A stretch of DNA of 64,000 bases from Stutzerimonas stutzeri KOS6 (GTDB lineage: Bacteria; Pseudomonadota; Gammaproteobacteria; Pseudomonadales; Pseudomonadaceae): the NCBI RefSeq assembly GCF_000307775.2, contig NZ_KK020676.1:2362427-2426426 (forward strand). The letters are read 5' to 3'. The first letter of the stretch is position 1, and the number at the start of each line of letters is the position of its first letter. The position numbers and the translations under genes are program-made. The notes beneath the pieces were generated by a model, which had not been told where the DNA came from, ran no database searches, and saw nothing but the letters and a program-made list of their open reading frames with translations. Shown in pieces: positions 46,974 to 56,578 of this stretch.

Positions 46974-49532
46974 ATGAGTTCTACCGTCACTCCGCTCACG
47001 CACGAAAAACTGGTCATCGTCGGCAACGGCATGGTCGGTCACCACTGCATCGAACAGCTGATCGAGCGCGGCGCGCTTACCCGCTACGAACTGCATGTGT
47101 TCGGCGAGGAACGCCAGCGCGCCTATGACCGCGTGCACCTGTCCGAATACTTCGGCGGCCGCGATGCCGAGTCGCTGGCCATGTGTGAAGCCGACTACTA
47201 CGCCCGCCACGGCGTCCAAACCCATCTGGGCGTACAGGTGCTGGGTATCGATCGCGAGCGCAAGGAAGTCGTCACCAGTGCTGGCCGCCAGGCCTACGAC
47301 CAACTGATTCTTGCCACCGGTTCCTACCCCTTCGTGCCGCCGATCACCGGCGCCGAAGGCAGTGCGCGACTGGTCTACCGCACCCTCGACGACCTTGATG
47401 CGATTCGTGCGGCCGCCAACGGCGCCAAGCGCGGTGTGGTGGTCGGTGGCGGTCTGCTCGGCCTGGAAGCGGCCAACGCGCTGAAGTCGCTCGGCCTGGA
47501 AGCTCACGTGGTCGAATTCGCCCCGCGCCTGATGCCCGTGCAGCTCGACGATGAAGGCGGCGCGGCGCTGAAGGCAAGGATCGAGGCATTCGGCGTCGGC
47601 GTGCACCTCTCGCGCGCCACCCAGGAGATCGTCGCCGGCGAAGACTACGCCTGGCGGATGAACTTCACCGACGGCGAATTCCTCGAAACCGACCTGATCG
47701 TGTTCTCTGCCGGCATCCGACCGCAGGACGCCCTCGGCCATGTCGCGGAGCTGGAGATCGCCCCGCGCGGCGGCATCCTGATCGACAGCGAATGCCGCAC
47801 CTCGGATCCGGCAATTTTCGCCATCGGCGAATGCGCCAGCTGGAACGGCAGCGTGTTCGGCCTGGTTGCACCCGGCTACAGCATGGCGCGCAGTGTCGCC
47901 GCCCAGCTGTCCGAGGAACCCCACGAGCCCTTCTACGGCGCCGACATGTCGACCAAGCTCAAGCTGCTCGGCGTCGACGTCGGCTCCATCGGCGATGCCC
48001 ACGGCGCCACGCCGGGCTCGCGCAGCTACCGCTTCATCGACGAGGCCAGCGCCAGCTACCGCCGTTTGGTGGTATCCGCCGATGGCAAGAGCGTGCTCGG
48101 CGCGGTGCTGGTCGGTGACAACAGCTACTACGACACCCTGCTGCAGTACGCGCAGAACGGCATCAAGCTGCCGGCCGATCCGTCCGCGCTGATCCTGCCG
48201 CAGACCGAAGGCGCTCCAACCCTTGGTCCTGACGCCCTGCCGGCCAGCGCGACCATCTGTTCCTGCCACAACGTCAGCAAGGGCGCGGTGTGCTGCCAGG
48301 TCGAGGCCGGCATCACCGATCTCGGCGAGCTCAAGGCCGCAACCAAGGCGGCCACCGGCTGTGGCGGTTGCAATGCGCTGCTCAAGCTGGTGTTCGACGC
48401 CGAACTGGCGGCGCGCGGCGTGGCGGTGGACAAGAGCCTGTGCGAGCACTTCGCCTACACCCGTCAGGAGCTCTACGGCATCGTCCGCGTCGAGGGCATC
48501 CAGAGCTTCGCCGAACTGCTGGCCAAGCACGGCCGTGGCCATGTCGGCTGCGACATCTGCAAGCCGACGGTGGGTTCGATCCTCGCCTCCTGCTGGAACC
48601 ACCCGATCACCGATCCGGCGCTGATTCCGCTGCAGGACACCAACGACACCTTCATGGCCAACATGCAGAAGAACGGCACCTACTCGGTGGTGCCGCGCAT
48701 TCCAGGCGGCGAGATCACCCCCGAGGGGCTGATCGCCATCGGCCAGGTGGCGAAGAAATACGACCTCTACACCAAGATCACCGGGGGCCAGCGCATCGAC
48801 CTGTTCGGCGCCCAGCTGCACGAGCTGCCGGACATCTGGGGCGAGCTGATCGCCGCCGGTTTCGAGACCGGTCACGCCTACGGCAAGAGCCTGCGCACGG
48901 TGAAATCCTGCGTGGGCAGCACCTGGTGCCGCTACGGCGTGCAGGACAGCGTCGGCATGGCGCTGCGTCTCGAGGACCGCTACAAGGGCCTGCGTGCACC
49001 GCACAAGATCAAGTTCGCCGTATCCGGTTGCACCCGCGAATGCGCCGAGGCGCAGAGCAAGGACATCGGCGTGATCGCCACCGACAAGGGCTGGAACCTC
49101 TATGTCTGCGGTAACGGCGGCATGCGACCGCGGCATGCCGAGCTGTTCGCCACCGACCTCGACGATGAAGCGCTGATCCGCACCATCGACCGCGTGCTGA
49201 TGTTCTACGTACGCACCGCCGACAAGCTGCAGCGCACCTCGGTCTGGCGCGAAAGTCTGGAAGGCGGCTTGGACTATCTGAAGGACGTCATCCTCGACGA
49301 CAGCCTGAATCTCGCCGCCGAGCTGGAAAGCCAGATGCAGCACGTGGTCGACAGCTACCAGTGCGAATGGGCCAACGCCATCAGCGATCCGGAAAAGCTC
49401 AAGCGCTTCCGCACCTTCGTCAACGACGGGCGCGCCGACCCGGACATCCACTTCGTCAAGGAGCGCGGCCAGCGTCGGCCGGTACGCGCCAGCGAACTTC
49501 ACCTGATCCCACTTACCCAGGAGGTGCTCTGA
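46974..49532 (+). CDS. nirB: NAD(P)H nitrite reductase, large subunit
   Basis: The 852-aa product has the FAD/NAD part (VIVGNGMVGHHCIEQLIERG, VVVGGGLLGLEAANALKSLG), a BFD-like [2Fe-2S] region (ATICSCHNVSKGAVCCQVEAGI, CGGCNALLK), and the siroheme-[4Fe-4S] region with VKSCVGSTWCRYGVQDS and FAVSGCTRECAEAQSKD. It reduces nitrite to ammonium in the cytosol with NirD. The gene has the ANTAR leader above, and its stop overlaps nirD. Confidence 0.95.
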   Translation: MSSTVTPLTHEKLVIVGNGMVGHHCIEQLIERGALTRYELHVFGEERQRAYDRVHLSEYFGGRDAESLAMCEADYYARHGVQTHLGVQVLGIDRERKEVVTSAGRQAYDQLILATGSYPFVPPITGAEGSARLVYRTLDDLDAIRAAANGAKRGVVVGGGLLGLEAANALKSLGLEAHVVEFAPRLMPVQLDDEGGAALKARIEAFGVGVHLSRATQEIVAGEDYAWRMNFTDGEFLETDLIVFSAGIRPQDALGHVAELEIAPRGGILIDSECRTSDPAIFAIGECASWNGSVFGLVAPGYSMARSVAAQLSEEPHEPFYGADMSTKLKLLGVDVGSIGDAHGATPGSRSYRFIDEASASYRRLVVSADGKSVLGAVLVGDNSYYDTLLQYAQNGIKLPADPSALILPQTEGAPTLGPDALPASATICSCHNVSKGAVCCQVEAGITDLGELKAATKAATGCGGCNALLKLVFDAELAARGVAVDKSLCEHFAYTRQELYGIVRVEGIQSFAELLAKHGRGHVGCDICKPTVGSILASCWNHPITDPALIPLQDTNDTFMANMQKNGTYSVVPRIPGGEITPEGLIAIGQVAKKYDLYTKITGGQRIDLFGAQLHELPDIWGELIAAGFETGHAYGKSLRTVKSCVGSTWCRYGVQDSVGMALRLEDRYKGLRAPHKIKFAVSGCTRECAEAQSKDIGVIATDKGWNLYVCGNGGMRPRHAELFATDLDDEALIRTIDRVLMFYVRTADKLQRTSVWRESLEGGLDYLKDVILDDSLNLAAELESQMQHVVDSYQCEWANAISDPEKLKRFRTFVNDGRADPDIHFVKERGQRRPVRASELHLIPLTQEVL

Positions 49533-49915
49533 TGAGCCAGTCCAACGTCGTTCGTCTCGACTCCCGTTCCGCAGCCCCGGCGGCCTGGCAGGCACTGTGC
49601 AGCCGCTCCGATCTGGTCGCCAATTCCGGTGTGGTGGCCTGGCATGACGGCGCCCAGGTGGCGCTGTTCCACCTGCCCGACGGTAACGAAGGCGAGCAGC
49701 TGTTCGCCATCGACAACCGCGACCCCAAGTCCGGCGCCAACGTCATCGGCCGTGGCATCGTCGGCAGCCTCAAGGGTGAGCTGGTGATCGCCTCGCCGCT
49801 GTACAAGCAGCATTTCCGTCTGCACGACGGCAGTTGCCTGGAATACCCCGAACAAAGCCTGCGCGTCTGGCCTGTGCGCCTCAATGGCGATGCCGTCGAG
49901 ATCGGCCTCGCATGA
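49532..49915 (+). CDS. nirD: NAD(P)H nitrite reductase, small subunit
   Basis: The 127-aa product is a Rieske-like NirD (QALCSRSDLVANSGVVAW, LFAIDNRDPKSGANVIGRGIVG, LVIASPLYKQHFRLHDGSCLEYP). As in NirD of this group, the Rieske ligands are not complete, so it is likely a structural partner. Its ATG overlaps the nirB stop after AGGAGGT. Confidence 0.93.
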   Translation: MSQSNVVRLDSRSAAPAAWQALCSRSDLVANSGVVAWHDGAQVALFHLPDGNEGEQLFAIDNRDPKSGANVIGRGIVGSLKGELVIASPLYKQHFRLHDGSCLEYPEQSLRVWPVRLNGDAVEIGLA

Positions 49916-49997
49916 ATTCAGCGCCGCCGCGCGTGCTGTCGGCGGCGCCCCGAATATCCGATTCAACGCTTCTGCCAACTATTCGAGAGATCCCGCC

Positions 49998-50810
49998 ATG
50001 TCCTACATAGTCCCTGCCGAGTTCGCCACCAAGATGGTGGATGCCGGCGAATCGAAGATCTTCATGTCCACCCGCGACACCCTGATTCGTGCCTTCATGG
50101 CCGGGGCGATCCTCGCCCTTGCCGCCGTGTTCGCCGTGACCGTCACCGTGCAGACCGGCTCGGCGCTGGTGGGCGCGATGCTCTTCCCGGTCGGCTTCGT
50201 GATGCTTTACCTGATGGGCTTCGACCTGCTCACCGGGGTGTTCATGCTCACCCCGCTGGCGCTGCTCGACCGCCGTCCCGGCGTGACCGTCGGTGGCGTG
50301 CTGCGCAACTGGGGCTGGGTGTTCCTCGGCAATTTCGCCGGCGCGCTGACCGTCGCCTTCATGATGGCGTTCGTCTTCACCATGGGCTTTTCCACCGAGC
50401 CGGGGCCGATTGGCGAGAAGATCTCGCATGTCGGCGAAGCCCGCACCCTGGGCTATGCGGAGTTCGGCGCGGCGGGCTGGGCGACCATCTTCCTGCGCGG
50501 CATGCTGTGCAACTGGATGGTCTCGATGGGCGTGGTCGGCGCGATGATCTCCACCTCGGTCAGCGGCAAGGTGATCGCCATGTGGATGCCGATCATGCTG
50601 TTCTTCTTCATGGGCTTCGAGCACTCGGTGGTGAACATGTTCCTGTTCCCCTCGGCGATGATCATGGGCGGCAACTTCTCGGTGATGGACTACATGATCT
50701 GGAACGAGATCCCCACCGCGCTGGGCAACCTGGTCGGCGGCCTGGCCTTCACCGGCCTGACGCTCTATACCACCCACGTGCGTACCGCGCCCAAGCGCGC
50801 CGTCTACTGA
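49998..50810 (+). CDS. nirC: Formate/nitrite transporter family protein, NirC-like
   Basis: The ATG at 49998 gives 270 aa with about six membrane segments. FNT markers are LVGAMLFPVGFVMLYLMGFDLLTG, GNFAGALTVAFMM, GMLCNWMVSMGVVGA and MGFEHSVVNMFLFP, with the conserved central His in FEHSVVNM. Next to nirBD it should move nitrite (or formate). An 82-base gap follows nirD, with a possible own start. Confidence 0.88.
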   Translation: MSYIVPAEFATKMVDAGESKIFMSTRDTLIRAFMAGAILALAAVFAVTVTVQTGSALVGAMLFPVGFVMLYLMGFDLLTGVFMLTPLALLDRRPGVTVGGVLRNWGWVFLGNFAGALTVAFMMAFVFTMGFSTEPGPIGEKISHVGEARTLGYAEFGAAGWATIFLRGMLCNWMVSMGVVGAMISTSVSGKVIAMWMPIMLFFFMGFEHSVVNMFLFPSAMIMGGNFSVMDYMIWNEIPTALGNLVGGLAFTGLTLYTTHVRTAPKRAVY

Positions 50811-50820
50811 TCGGAGTGAA

Positions 50821-50856
50821 CGAAGGCCCCGGTGCGCAGGCGCGCCGGGGCCTTCG
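50821..50856 (+). terminator. Strong hairpin between nirC and the kinase gene
   Basis: A 16-bp stem (CGAAGGCCCCGG on the left arm, CCGGGGCCTTCG on the right) with loop CAGG. There is no T-run, so it may be a partial terminator or an RNA-stability element that lowers expression of the kinase gene 12 bases later. Confidence 0.6.
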
Positions 50857-50868
50857 CGCAGACAAAGC

Positions 50869-52590
50869 ATGCCCAGCCAACTCGCCATTTCCCTCGGCCA
50901 GCATTCGGACCGCGGACGCAAGCCGGTCAACCAGGACTTCCACGCTGCCTGCGTGCCCAGCGACGCGCAGCTCGCCAGCAAGGGCATCGCCGTGGCCCTG
51001 GCCGACGGCATCAGCAGCAGCGCAGTCAGCCATGTCGCCAGCGAAACCGCGGTGGCAGGCTTTCTTTCCGACTACTTCTGTACCTCCGACGCCTGGTCGG
51101 TGAAGCAGTCGGCGCAGCGGGTCCTGGTGGCGATCAACTCCTGGCTGCATGCGCAGACCCGCCACAGCCCGCACCGCTATGATCGCGACCGCGGCTATGT
51201 CTGCACCTTCAGCGCGCTGGTGCTCAAGTCCGCCAGCGCGCACCTGTTCCATATCGGCGATGCGCGCATCTATCGGCTGCGCGACGGCGCCCTCGAGCAG
51301 TTGACCGAGGACCACCGCGTACGCGTGTCCGCCGACACCAGCTACCTGGGCCGCGCACTGGGCATCGACCGGCATCTGGAAATCGACTATCACAGCCTGC
51401 CGCTGGCGGTCGGCGATCTGTTCCTGCTCGCCACCGATGGCGTCTACGAGCACATCGGCGCGCGGGATGTAGCGCAGCTCGTTGCCGAGCATGGCGACGA
51501 CCTCGACCTGGCGGCGCGGCTGATCGTCGAGCAGGCCTTGGCCAACGGCAGCGACGACAACCTCACCGCACAGCTGGTGCGCATCGACCGCCTGCCGGAA
51601 CAGGCCGTCGACGACGTGCAGCGGCAGCTTGGCGACCTGGCGCTGCCACCGCTGCTGGAGCCGCGCATGCAGTTCGACGGCTATCGCATCGTTCGCGAGC
51701 TGCACGTCAGCAGCCGCAGCCATGTGCACTTGGCCGTCGACGAAGCCAGTGGCGCCACCGTGGTGCTGAAGACGCCCTCGCTCGATCTGCGGGGCGACGC
51801 GGCCTATCTCGAGCGCTTCCTGCTGGAAGAGTGGATCGCCCGACGGCTCGACAACCCGCACGTGGTCAAGGCCTGCCCGCCGTCGCGGCAACGCCGCTAC
51901 CTGTACACGGTCAGCGAGTACATCGACGGCCAGACGCTGGCGCAATGGATGCTCGACCATCCACAGCCGGACCTGGAAACCGTGCGCGGCATCGTCGAGC
52001 AGATCGCCCGCGGCCTGCGTGCCTTCCATCGCCTGGAAATGCTGCACCAGGACCTGCGCCCGCAGAACCTGATGATCGACGCGACCGGCACGCTGAAGAT
52101 CATCGATTTCGGCTCGACCCGTGTCGCCGGGCTGGCCGAACGCAATGCGCCGGACGCCCAGGACAACCTGCTTGGCACCGCGGCCTATAGCGCACCGGAA
52201 TACTTCCTCGGCGAGGCCGGCACGCCGCGCTCGGACCAGTTCTCCCTCGCGGTGATCGCCTATCAGATGCTCAGCGGCCGCTTGCCCTACGGCGCCGACG
52301 TCTCCAGGGCCCGCACCAGCGCAGCGCAGAAGCGCCTGTGCTACCAGCCGCTACGCCACGCTCAGCGCGACATTCCGGCGTGGATCGACGAAGTGCTGGG
52401 CAAGGCGCTGCATCCCGATCCCGCGCGGCGCTATGCCGAACTGTCGGAGTTCGTCTTCGAGCTGCGCCAGCCCAACCCGGCCTTTCTCAGCCGCGCTCGC
52501 CCGCCACTGTTGGAGCGCAACCCGCTGCTGTTCTGGAAAGGCCTGTCGCTGCTGCTGGCCGGTACAGTCGTCGCGCTGCTGTTGCGCTGA
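50869..52590 (+). CDS. PP2C phosphatase-protein kinase fusion, tail-anchored
   Basis: The 573-aa product has PP2C (about 1-240; LADGISSSAVSHVASETAV, FHIGDARIYRLRDG, ATDGVYEHIG, GSDDNLTAQ) and a Ser/Thr kinase (about 270-540; VVLKTPS, LHQDLRPQNLMID with catalytic Asp, IIDFGSTRV, GTAAYSAPEYF). The C-terminus is one membrane helix (GLSLLLAGTVVALLL). It could set and reverse the same phosphorylation. A homologue lies next to nirB in P. aeruginosa, so a role in nitrate/nitrite assimilation is likely but unproven. Confidence 0.85.
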   Translation: MPSQLAISLGQHSDRGRKPVNQDFHAACVPSDAQLASKGIAVALADGISSSAVSHVASETAVAGFLSDYFCTSDAWSVKQSAQRVLVAINSWLHAQTRHSPHRYDRDRGYVCTFSALVLKSASAHLFHIGDARIYRLRDGALEQLTEDHRVRVSADTSYLGRALGIDRHLEIDYHSLPLAVGDLFLLATDGVYEHIGARDVAQLVAEHGDDLDLAARLIVEQALANGSDDNLTAQLVRIDRLPEQAVDDVQRQLGDLALPPLLEPRMQFDGYRIVRELHVSSRSHVHLAVDEASGATVVLKTPSLDLRGDAAYLERFLLEEWIARRLDNPHVVKACPPSRQRRYLYTVSEYIDGQTLAQWMLDHPQPDLETVRGIVEQIARGLRAFHRLEMLHQDLRPQNLMIDATGTLKIIDFGSTRVAGLAERNAPDAQDNLLGTAAYSAPEYFLGEAGTPRSDQFSLAVIAYQMLSGRLPYGADVSRARTSAAQKRLCYQPLRHAQRDIPAWIDEVLGKALHPDPARRYAELSEFVFELRQPNPAFLSRARPPLLERNPLLFWKGLSLLLAGTVVALLLR

Positions 52591-52591
52591 C

Positions 52592-54541
52592 CTAGCCCCG
52601 CGCCAGGCGCTCGGTGGCACCCTGCACCTTGCGCGTGAACCAGAGTACCCGGCTGACGCCGCGGGTGATCGCGACATAGCCCAGGCGCAGGCTCTCATCC
52701 GTCATCGCCTGGTCGTAACTGTTGCGGAAGAAACCCGAGTAGGCATACAGCGCGTTGCGCAACGGATTCGGCTGCACCGGGGCGCAGTCGTCGACGATGA
52801 TCGCCACCTCGGCCTGCAGTCCCTTGGCGCGGTGAATGGTGTACGCCTTGACCGGTAACTTGCGGTCCAGCTGCGCCTGGATGGTCCGCAGCGGCTCGTT
52901 GCGCCGGCTGAGCAGCAGCACCGCGGTGCGTTCGCGGCTTTGCCGCTCGGCCACATGGGCACATTGCGCGGTAATCGCCTCGATCAGCTTCGGCAGGCCC
53001 TTGTTCAGCTCGAAACCGGTGACCAGCTTTACCCCGTGGTCGCCCGGCTGTGTCGGCTTGCATGGCCGGCTGGTCTTGGCCTGCTTGAACTGCACCCCGG
53101 CCAGCACCGCCTCGCCATCGCGAATCACCGGCTCGATGGAACGGTAGTTGGTTTCCAGCAGCAGCGTCTCGCTGCCCTTGGCGCCCCGGCGCGGGAAGTA
53201 CCTGTCGAAGTCCATGAACAACTCCGGCGAACTGCCGCGCCAGCCATAGATCGACTGCCAGTCGTCACCGATGGCCATCAGGCTCGGGCTGCTCTTTTGT
53301 CGCGCCAACTGGCGATGCAGTGCCTGCAGCCATTGGACGATCTGCGGGGAAATGTCCTGGAATTCATCGATCAGCAGATGCTCGAACGGCGCGAGGCTGG
53401 CCTGTGACACATCCTTGCCTGAGCTCAGGCGCTCGGTGAGCTGTTGGAAAGCCTCGTTGAAGGTCATCAGCCCCTGCTCACGCAGTACGGCCTTGAAGTA
53501 GCCATGGAAGCTCACCAGCGCTTCGACGAAATCCCGTTCGCGCGCTGCGCACTGCAGCCTCGCCGGTTGCAATTGATCGATGCGAATGCCGATGCTCTCG
53601 ATAAAGCCCGCCTGGGCATGGAAGGCCTCGTACAGCGGCAGCGGCGTGAACTCGCCGGCCAGGCTGAAGGTAGCGCCTGGCGCTTTCGGCGCGGCGCGCT
53701 TGCCCTGTTCGGTTTCGGGTGGTGGCGCGGGCAGGTCGAGCAGGCGGTGCACTATTTCGCGGAATGTCGCCTGCTCGGCGTAGCACTGCTGATAGGCCAG
53801 TTTGAGCAAGCGCGTTTGCGCCGGGCGCAGGCGCGAGGCGGCCAGCGGGTTGTCGGGTTCGTCGGCCGCGGCGGCCTTGTCGTCCAGCTGCTCGAACCAC
53901 ACCGGCCGGGCCAGCACCTCGCGCGCCAGCTGCGCCATGGCCGAATGGAAGGTGCGCACGCACTGGCGCGCCTGCTGCGCGTCGAACGGCACCTGCCAGA
54001 AGCCCAGCACCCGCACCAGCTGTTCGCGCAACTGCGCGCAGGAGGCATTGGTAAAGGAAATCACGGTCAGCCGCCCGGGTTCGACGCCCATGTGACAGAG
54101 CATGAACACCACGCGCAGCAGCAGCGTGGTGGACTTGCCGGAGCCGGCACCGGCGAAGATTCGCGTCACCGGGCTGCGACTGAGGATCATCGCCCATTGC
54201 TCCTGCGACGGTGCACTGATGATCCCGGCGACCACCGCCTGCTCGACCCGCTCGCGCATCGCCTGGACCTGGTCGTCGGCCACCTTCAGTTGCGCCGCCG
54301 CATAGATGCCCTGCGCGGTTGTCTTGCGCGGCCGCGGCGCAGCCCCATCGGATGCCCTCGCTGCTCCCTTCGGTTTGGCCTTGCGCTTGCCAGCCGGAGC
54401 CTGGCGCGATTTGGCCGACGCCCCGCCCCAGTGCCGAAACAACAATTCGTCCTCGTCGCGCAGGTGCGCCGATGTACGGGGAAAGCAGCGCACCAGTGCC
54501 CGGGCGAGCATGGCTCTGTAGCGCTTGACGGCAGAAAGCAT
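52592..54541 (-). CDS. UvrD/Rep-type superfamily 1 DNA helicase
   Basis: I use the ATG at 54541 (after AGGTGAG), giving 649 aa; a longer frame runs to 54658. Motifs are Walker A RIFAGAGSGKSTTLLLRVVF, motif II LLIDEFQDISPQIVQWL, GDDWQSIYGWRGSSPELF, and the C-terminal YTIHRAKGLQAEVAIIVDD and LGYVAITRGVSRVL. The N-terminal 100 residues are Lys/Arg/Ala-rich. It is not UvrD or Rep itself. It is convergent with the kinase gene, with 1 base between. Confidence 0.85.
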   Translation of the reverse strand: MLSAVKRYRAMLARALVRCFPRTSAHLRDEDELLFRHWGGASAKSRQAPAGKRKAKPKGAARASDGAAPRPRKTTAQGIYAAAQLKVADDQVQAMRERVEQAVVAGIISAPSQEQWAMILSRSPVTRIFAGAGSGKSTTLLLRVVFMLCHMGVEPGRLTVISFTNASCAQLREQLVRVLGFWQVPFDAQQARQCVRTFHSAMAQLAREVLARPVWFEQLDDKAAAADEPDNPLAASRLRPAQTRLLKLAYQQCYAEQATFREIVHRLLDLPAPPPETEQGKRAAPKAPGATFSLAGEFTPLPLYEAFHAQAGFIESIGIRIDQLQPARLQCAARERDFVEALVSFHGYFKAVLREQGLMTFNEAFQQLTERLSSGKDVSQASLAPFEHLLIDEFQDISPQIVQWLQALHRQLARQKSSPSLMAIGDDWQSIYGWRGSSPELFMDFDRYFPRRGAKGSETLLLETNYRSIEPVIRDGEAVLAGVQFKQAKTSRPCKPTQPGDHGVKLVTGFELNKGLPKLIEAITAQCAHVAERQSRERTAVLLLSRRNEPLRTIQAQLDRKLPVKAYTIHRAKGLQAEVAIIVDDCAPVQPNPLRNALYAYSGFFRNSYDQAMTDESLRLGYVAITRGVSRVLWFTRKVQGATERLARG

Positions 54542-54771
54542 CGAAAAACTCACCTGAATCTGTACATATCGTCGATATGGTACGGGTTTTCCCTGCGCGC
54601 CGATCCTGGCAGGCACCATGCTGGGCAACCTCATGCTGCAGACCTCGCCACTTTCCACACATTCAAGCGCCGGGCCGGTGTGGAGTTCGGCAGCCCACCG
54701 CCTTCGTTCGGCGCGCCGGCGGAAATGCTAAGGTGCCGCCCGCACAACCTTCGACGCGGGCAGGCCCGGAC
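54542..54771. other. Divergent promoter region, helicase versus LysR gene
   Basis: No gene is seen in this 230-base gap. It should hold both promoters. I see no clear consensus element; a long helicase frame overlaps it but has no good start. Confidence 0.35.
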
Positions 54772-55680
54772 ATGGATATCAAACAGCTGAAGTTTCTCGT
54801 GGCGCTCGACGAAACGCGTCATTTCGGTCAGGCCGCGGCGCGCTGCCATGTCACCCAGCCGACGCTGTCGATGCGCCTGCGTGGCCTCGAAGACGAACTC
54901 GGCCTGCAACTGGTGCTCCGTAGCCAGCGCTTCGAAGGCTTCACCCCCGAGGGCGAACGCATCCTGGCCTGGGCGCGCAGCCTGTTGGCGGCGCAGGACG
55001 GCCTGCTCGCCGAAGCGGCCTCCTGCCGTGGCCAACTGGTCGGCACCCTGCGCCTGGGCGTGGTGCCACTGGCCGGCTTCGACCCCATGCAACTGGTCCA
55101 GGCATTCGCCGAACGCCATCCGAGCCTGCGCTTCGAGCTGTTCGCGCTGAGCAGCGAGCAGATCCTCGAACGCCTGAACCGCAATCTGCTGGATCTGGGC
55201 CTGTCCTATCTGGAACGTCTGGACGACGTCCATTTCGCCAGCCTGACGCTGGGCGAAACCCGCATGGGCCTGCTGCATGACGAACGCCACTTCCGCTTCA
55301 GCGAGGCATCGCTGAGCTGGGAAGCACTGGCTGACCTGCCGCTCGGCCTGCTGACCGGCGGCATGCACTTCCGCCAGTCCATCGACCACGCGCTGCGTAG
55401 CCGTGGCCTGAGCCTGGCGCCGCGGCTGCAGACCGATGCCGTGCACCATCTGCTGCAGGCGGTCGGGGCCGGACTGTGCTGCGCAATCATGCCGCTGGAT
55501 AGCGGCCTCGACGCCCTGGACGAACGCCTGACGCTCACCCCCATCGAGGGGGCCAGCACACTTGCGCCGCTGGGCCTGATCCTGCGCCGCGGCTCGCCCC
55601 GCTCGGCCCTGGGCGAGGCCTGTTTCGAAGAGGCGCGCGCGCTGCTGCAACGGCCGAAAGCGCACTCGACCGCCCCCTGA
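54772..55680 (+). CDS. LysR-family regulator, OxyR-like fold
   Basis: The ATG at 54772 gives 302 aa. The HTH (about 15-40) is DETRHFGQAAARCHVTQPTLSMRLRGLEDELG, and the substrate domain follows. There is no OxyR Cys pair. It is followed by fdhD and a formate-dehydrogenase-like gene on the same strand, so it probably controls them. Its TGA stop is inside a 19-base palindrome (55678-55696). Confidence 0.85.
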   Translation: MDIKQLKFLVALDETRHFGQAAARCHVTQPTLSMRLRGLEDELGLQLVLRSQRFEGFTPEGERILAWARSLLAAQDGLLAEAASCRGQLVGTLRLGVVPLAGFDPMQLVQAFAERHPSLRFELFALSSEQILERLNRNLLDLGLSYLERLDDVHFASLTLGETRMGLLHDERHFRFSEASLSWEALADLPLGLLTGGMHFRQSIDHALRSRGLSLAPRLQTDAVHHLLQAVGAGLCCAIMPLDSGLDALDERLTLTPIEGASTLAPLGLILRRGSPRSALGEACFEEARALLQRPKAHSTAP

Positions 55681-55696
55681 TCGATACGCTCGATCA
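55678..55696. promoter_or_regulatory. 19-base palindrome at the LysR stop
   Basis: TGATCGATACGCTCGATCA is perfect (7-5-7) and includes the LysR stop codon. There is no T-run, so an operator for LysR in front of fdhD (79 bases downstream) is more likely than a terminator. Low certainty. Confidence 0.35.
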
Positions 55697-55774
55697 GCCC
55701 ATCGAACATAGCGATTGGACGACCTCTCCCTGCGCTCCTAGGCTCCCTGCGTCGACCTGTCGCAGGCCACCGCC

Positions 55775-56578
55775 ATGCAGTACGCCACCCTCAACACCGC
55801 AAGCAACAACGACCCGGATCTCGGCGCGGCATGCCTGGCCGACGAGTGCGCCCTGGCCATCAGCTACAACGGCCTCAACCAGGCCGTGATGATGGTGACA
55901 CCGCTGGACCTGGAAGACTTCGTCATCGGCTTCAGCCTGAGCAGCGGCCTGATCGAGTGCATCGATGAACTGCGTGACCTGCGCCTGCATGGCAATGGCC
56001 GCGCGCAGCATGCCGAGGTGCAGGTGGGCTCGCGGGCGTTCTGGAGCATCAAGCAGCAGCGGCGGCAATTGGCTGGCCACAGCGGTTGCGGCCTGTGCGG
56101 TGTGCAGGCGCTCGAGCAGGCATTGCCGCAACTGGCGCCACTCGCGCCAATCGACCTGCCGCCCGAAGCGCATTTCCACGATCTCCGTCAACGCATCGGC
56201 GACGCCCAGATGCTCGCCCGCGACAGCGGCGCACTGCACGCGGCGCTGTATGTCGACGGCCATGGAGAAATCGCCCTGTGCCGTGAAGACATCGGCCGGC
56301 ACAACGCGCTGGACAAGCTGATCGGCGCGCTGATGCTGCAGCGTCGTAGGCCAAGCGAAGGCTTCGTCGTGGTCACCAGTCGCTGCAGCCTGGAGCTGAT
56401 CCACAAGGCCGTGCGCGCCGGCATCGGCACGCTGGTCAGCCTGTCCGCGCCGACCAGTCTGACCGTGGAATGGGCGCGCCGGCACAACCTCAACCTCATT
56501 CACCTGCCCCATCGCAGCGCGCCGCGGGTCTACAGCCCGACGCCGGCCCTGCCCGACCAGAACGGATGCCTCCCATGA
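55775..56578 (+). CDS. fdhD: Formate dehydrogenase accessory sulfurtransferase
   Basis: The 267-aa product has the FdhD features VTPLDLEDFVIGFSLSSGLI, the Cys loop GHSGCGLCGVQALEQAL, LYVDGHGEIALCREDIGRHNALDKLIG and VTSRCSLELIHKAVRAGI. It passes sulfur from IscS to the molybdenum of formate dehydrogenase. Its stop overlaps the next start (ATGA). Confidence 0.93.
   Translation: MQYATLNTASNNDPDLGAACLADECALAISYNGLNQAVMMVTPLDLEDFVIGFSLSSGLIECIDELRDLRLHGNGRAQHAEVQVGSRAFWSIKQQRRQLAGHSGCGLCGVQALEQALPQLAPLAPIDLPPEAHFHDLRQRIGDAQMLARDSGALHAALYVDGHGEIALCREDIGRHNALDKLIGALMLQRRRPSEGFVVVTSRCSLELIHKAVRAGIGTLVSLSAPTSLTVEWARRHNLNLIHLPHRSAPRVYSPTPALPDQNGCLP

Noticed and set aside
46875-49595. A 906-codon leftward open frame opposite nirB
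   Set aside because: It is a GC-rich antisense shadow of a very well recognised gene (NirB). Its composition is Asp/Ala/Gly/His-rich without any family motif, and there is no ribosome-binding site.
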